A stretch of 64,000 bases of DNA. It comes from Arthrobacter sp. MYb227. Its GTDB lineage: Bacteria > Actinomycetota > Actinomycetes > Actinomycetales > Micrococcaceae. Below the pieces are notes generated by a model. That model was given only the letters and a program-made list of their open reading frames with translations, was not told the origin of the DNA and did no database searches. The stretch covers positions 124,001 to 188,000 of the forward strand of contig NZ_PCPT01000001.1 in NCBI RefSeq assembly GCF_002975435.1. The letters run 5' to 3'. Made by a program: the position numbers and the translations under genes. Below are positions 62,994 to 64,000 of this stretch, in pieces; position 1 is the stretch's first letter, and each line of letters opens with the position of its first letter.

Positions 62994-64000
62994 TGTCCCT
63001 TGCACACAATCCGCGTTTCAAGGCGCTTGGCAGTGTTGTAGCTACCGCTGCCATTCCAGCTGTTGTTCTCGGCTCCCTAGCTACACCGGCGCAGGCAGCA
63101 CCTATCGCTCCCGCACGCGATGCGTTGACCCCCAAGATTGCAACGCCTTCGATGGTCAAGGCCGCCGAAGCCCGCATTGCAGCACACTTAGTCGCCGCCC
63201 ATGTCCCCACAACCCTCACCCCTGCAACGGCCAAGAAGACCGGCACCGAAACGGTGCGTGAGAACGATACGTTGTCTCATATCAAGGTCCGCACCGGGGT
63301 TTCTGTTGCAGATCTCAAACGATTCAACGGGCTGTCTTCCGATCACATCGTTCCGGGTCAGGTCCTCAAGCTCTCCGGTGCCGCCGCGGCACCGGTGAAA
63401 TCCGGTAACACGGCCAAGGCACCAGCCAAGGCTGTCGCCACACGGAGCTATAAGATCCAGTTCGGCGACACCGTCAAGAGCATCGCAACAAAACTTGGAG
63501 TCGAGGTCTCGGAGGTACGCCGCGCTGCGGGTAACCCGGTCAACGATTTCATTTTTGCCGGCCGCACATTGCGCATCGGTTCCGGTGCTGCTTCCACGTC
63601 AAACGTGGCTGCCAAACCTTCAACAGGTTCCCGTGCCACCACTTCATCCACGCATACGGTTCGCGAAGGTGAAAACCCTTCGGTTATTGCGAGCCGTTAC
63701 GGAATGAAGCTCAGCGCATTTATGTCGCTGAACAGTCTTCAGTCCGGTTCGATTATCCGTCCCGGCCAGGTACTTAAGACCTCCGGCACGGCTTCTGCTG
63801 CCCAGTCATCCAAGAGCGCAGCGTCCGCTGCCAAGACTCCTGCAGCTAAGGCACCTGTGGCCAAGGCTCCGGCCGCGCGACAGAGTACCTACACAATCGT
63901 GGACGGCGATACCTTGATCGGGATCGGCATCAAGACCGGGACCGCAGTAAACACCTTGTTGAAGCTGAATAATCTCAGCTACTCCAGCACGTTGCGGATT
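62993..64000 (+). CDS. Secreted LysM-repeat protein (3' end outside window)
   Basis: The frame stays open from ATG 62993 to the window end (336 codons so far). AAGGA lies about 9 nt upstream. A Sec signal peptide ends at PAQA-AP near residue 36. Four LysM-type peptidoglycan-binding repeats are visible: about 85-130 (TVRENDTLSHI), 152-198 (YKIQFGDTVKSI), 222-265 (HTVREGENPSVI) and 298 onward (YTIVDGDTLIGI), separated by Ala/Lys/Ser-rich linkers. A catalytic cell-wall hydrolase domain may follow beyond the end. Confidence 0.9.
   Translation, partial: MSLAHNPRFKALGSVVATAAIPAVVLGSLATPAQAAPIAPARDALTPKIATPSMVKAAEARIAAHLVAAHVPTTLTPATAKKTGTETVRENDTLSHIKVRTGVSVADLKRFNGLSSDHIVPGQVLKLSGAAAAPVKSGNTAKAPAKAVATRSYKIQFGDTVKSIATKLGVEVSEVRRAAGNPVNDFIFAGRTLRIGSGAASTSNVAAKPSTGSRATTSSTHTVREGENPSVIASRYGMKLSAFMSLNSLQSGSIIRPGQVLKTSGTASAAQSSKSAASAAKTPAAKAPVAKAPAARQSTYTIVDGDTLIGIGIKTGTAVNTLLKLNNLSYSSTLRI

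Noticed and set aside
1-64000. tRNA/rRNA genes, CRISPR arrays, IS elements, prophage or integration sites
   Set aside because: I saw no cloverleaf sequence, repeat-spacer array, transposase or integrase; this is a core-genome window.

Overview
This window is chromosomal DNA of a Gram-positive, moderately high-GC actinobacterium, most likely a member of the Micrococcaceae (Arthrobacter/Glutamicibacter-like). The evidence is a dcw cluster with DivIVA/SepF/YggT and no FtsA, actinobacterial families (DUF3040, DUF4191, DUF4192, DUF7455, an Rv2175c-like protein), paired GlnA1/GlnA2 with GlnE, many GTG/TTG starts, and a MurE whose substrate loop looks like the L-lysine rather than the meso-DAP type. 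Almost everything is single-copy core gene content. I see no insertion sequence, prophage, CRISPR array, tRNA or rRNA.

Layout. 1-1.75 kb: a BlaI-type repressor and M56 metallopeptidase pair behind a dense set of palindromes, plus an unlisted 40-residue membrane peptide on the opposite strand. 2-10 kb: topoisomerase IV subunit B, a DUF7455 zinc peptide, the primary sigma factor, DUF4192, and a translationally coupled PAC2-MFS pair. 10-21.5 kb: leucyl aminopeptidase, then a lipoate block (dihydrolipoyl dehydrogenase, E2 acyltransferase with two lipoyl domains, LipB, LipA) with OsmC, a membrane Ser/Thr kinase, DUF4191 and RDD proteins. 21.5-28.4 kb: nitrogen assimilation (glnA, glnE, glnA2), interrupted by a small HTH-cupin pair with twin operators. 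28.4-37.8 kb: panB, a SPOR-like peptide, map, polyphosphate glucokinase, nrdR, hisD, an SRPBCC protein and dnaE. 37.9-58.3 kb, all on the minus strand: the division and cell-wall cluster, in transcription order mraZ-rsmH-ftsL-ftsI-murE-murF-mraY-murD-ftsW-murG-murC-ftsQ-ftsZ-pgeF-sepF-yggT-divIVA-lspA-rluD. 58.3-59.4 kb: an unusual 1.1-kb gene-free region with several hairpins. 59.4-64 kb: DUF3040, dinB, polyprenyl synthase, the Rv2175c-like protein, and a secreted LysM protein that runs off the window.

How the parts work together. Lipoylation genes sit beside the lipoyl-bearing E2 and its E3. GlnE sits beside both glutamine synthetases, but only GlnA1 keeps the tyrosine that is adenylylated. 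The dcw genes carry peptidoglycan precursor synthesis straight into septation, under a promoter overlaid by MraZ-like repeats.

Most notable regulatory structure: (i) about eight genes appear to be transcribed leaderless, with a TAnnnT box 6-7 nt before the start codon; (ii) a four-half-site, 11-bp-period GlnR-like array upstream of glnA; (iii) two perfect TGTCAA-N6-TTGACA palindromes over the promoter of the HTH gene; (iv) five MraZ-like boxes at exact 10-bp spacing over the mraZ promoter; (v) long perfect hairpins between many genes; (vi) a short upstream reading frame that overlaps the LysM gene start.
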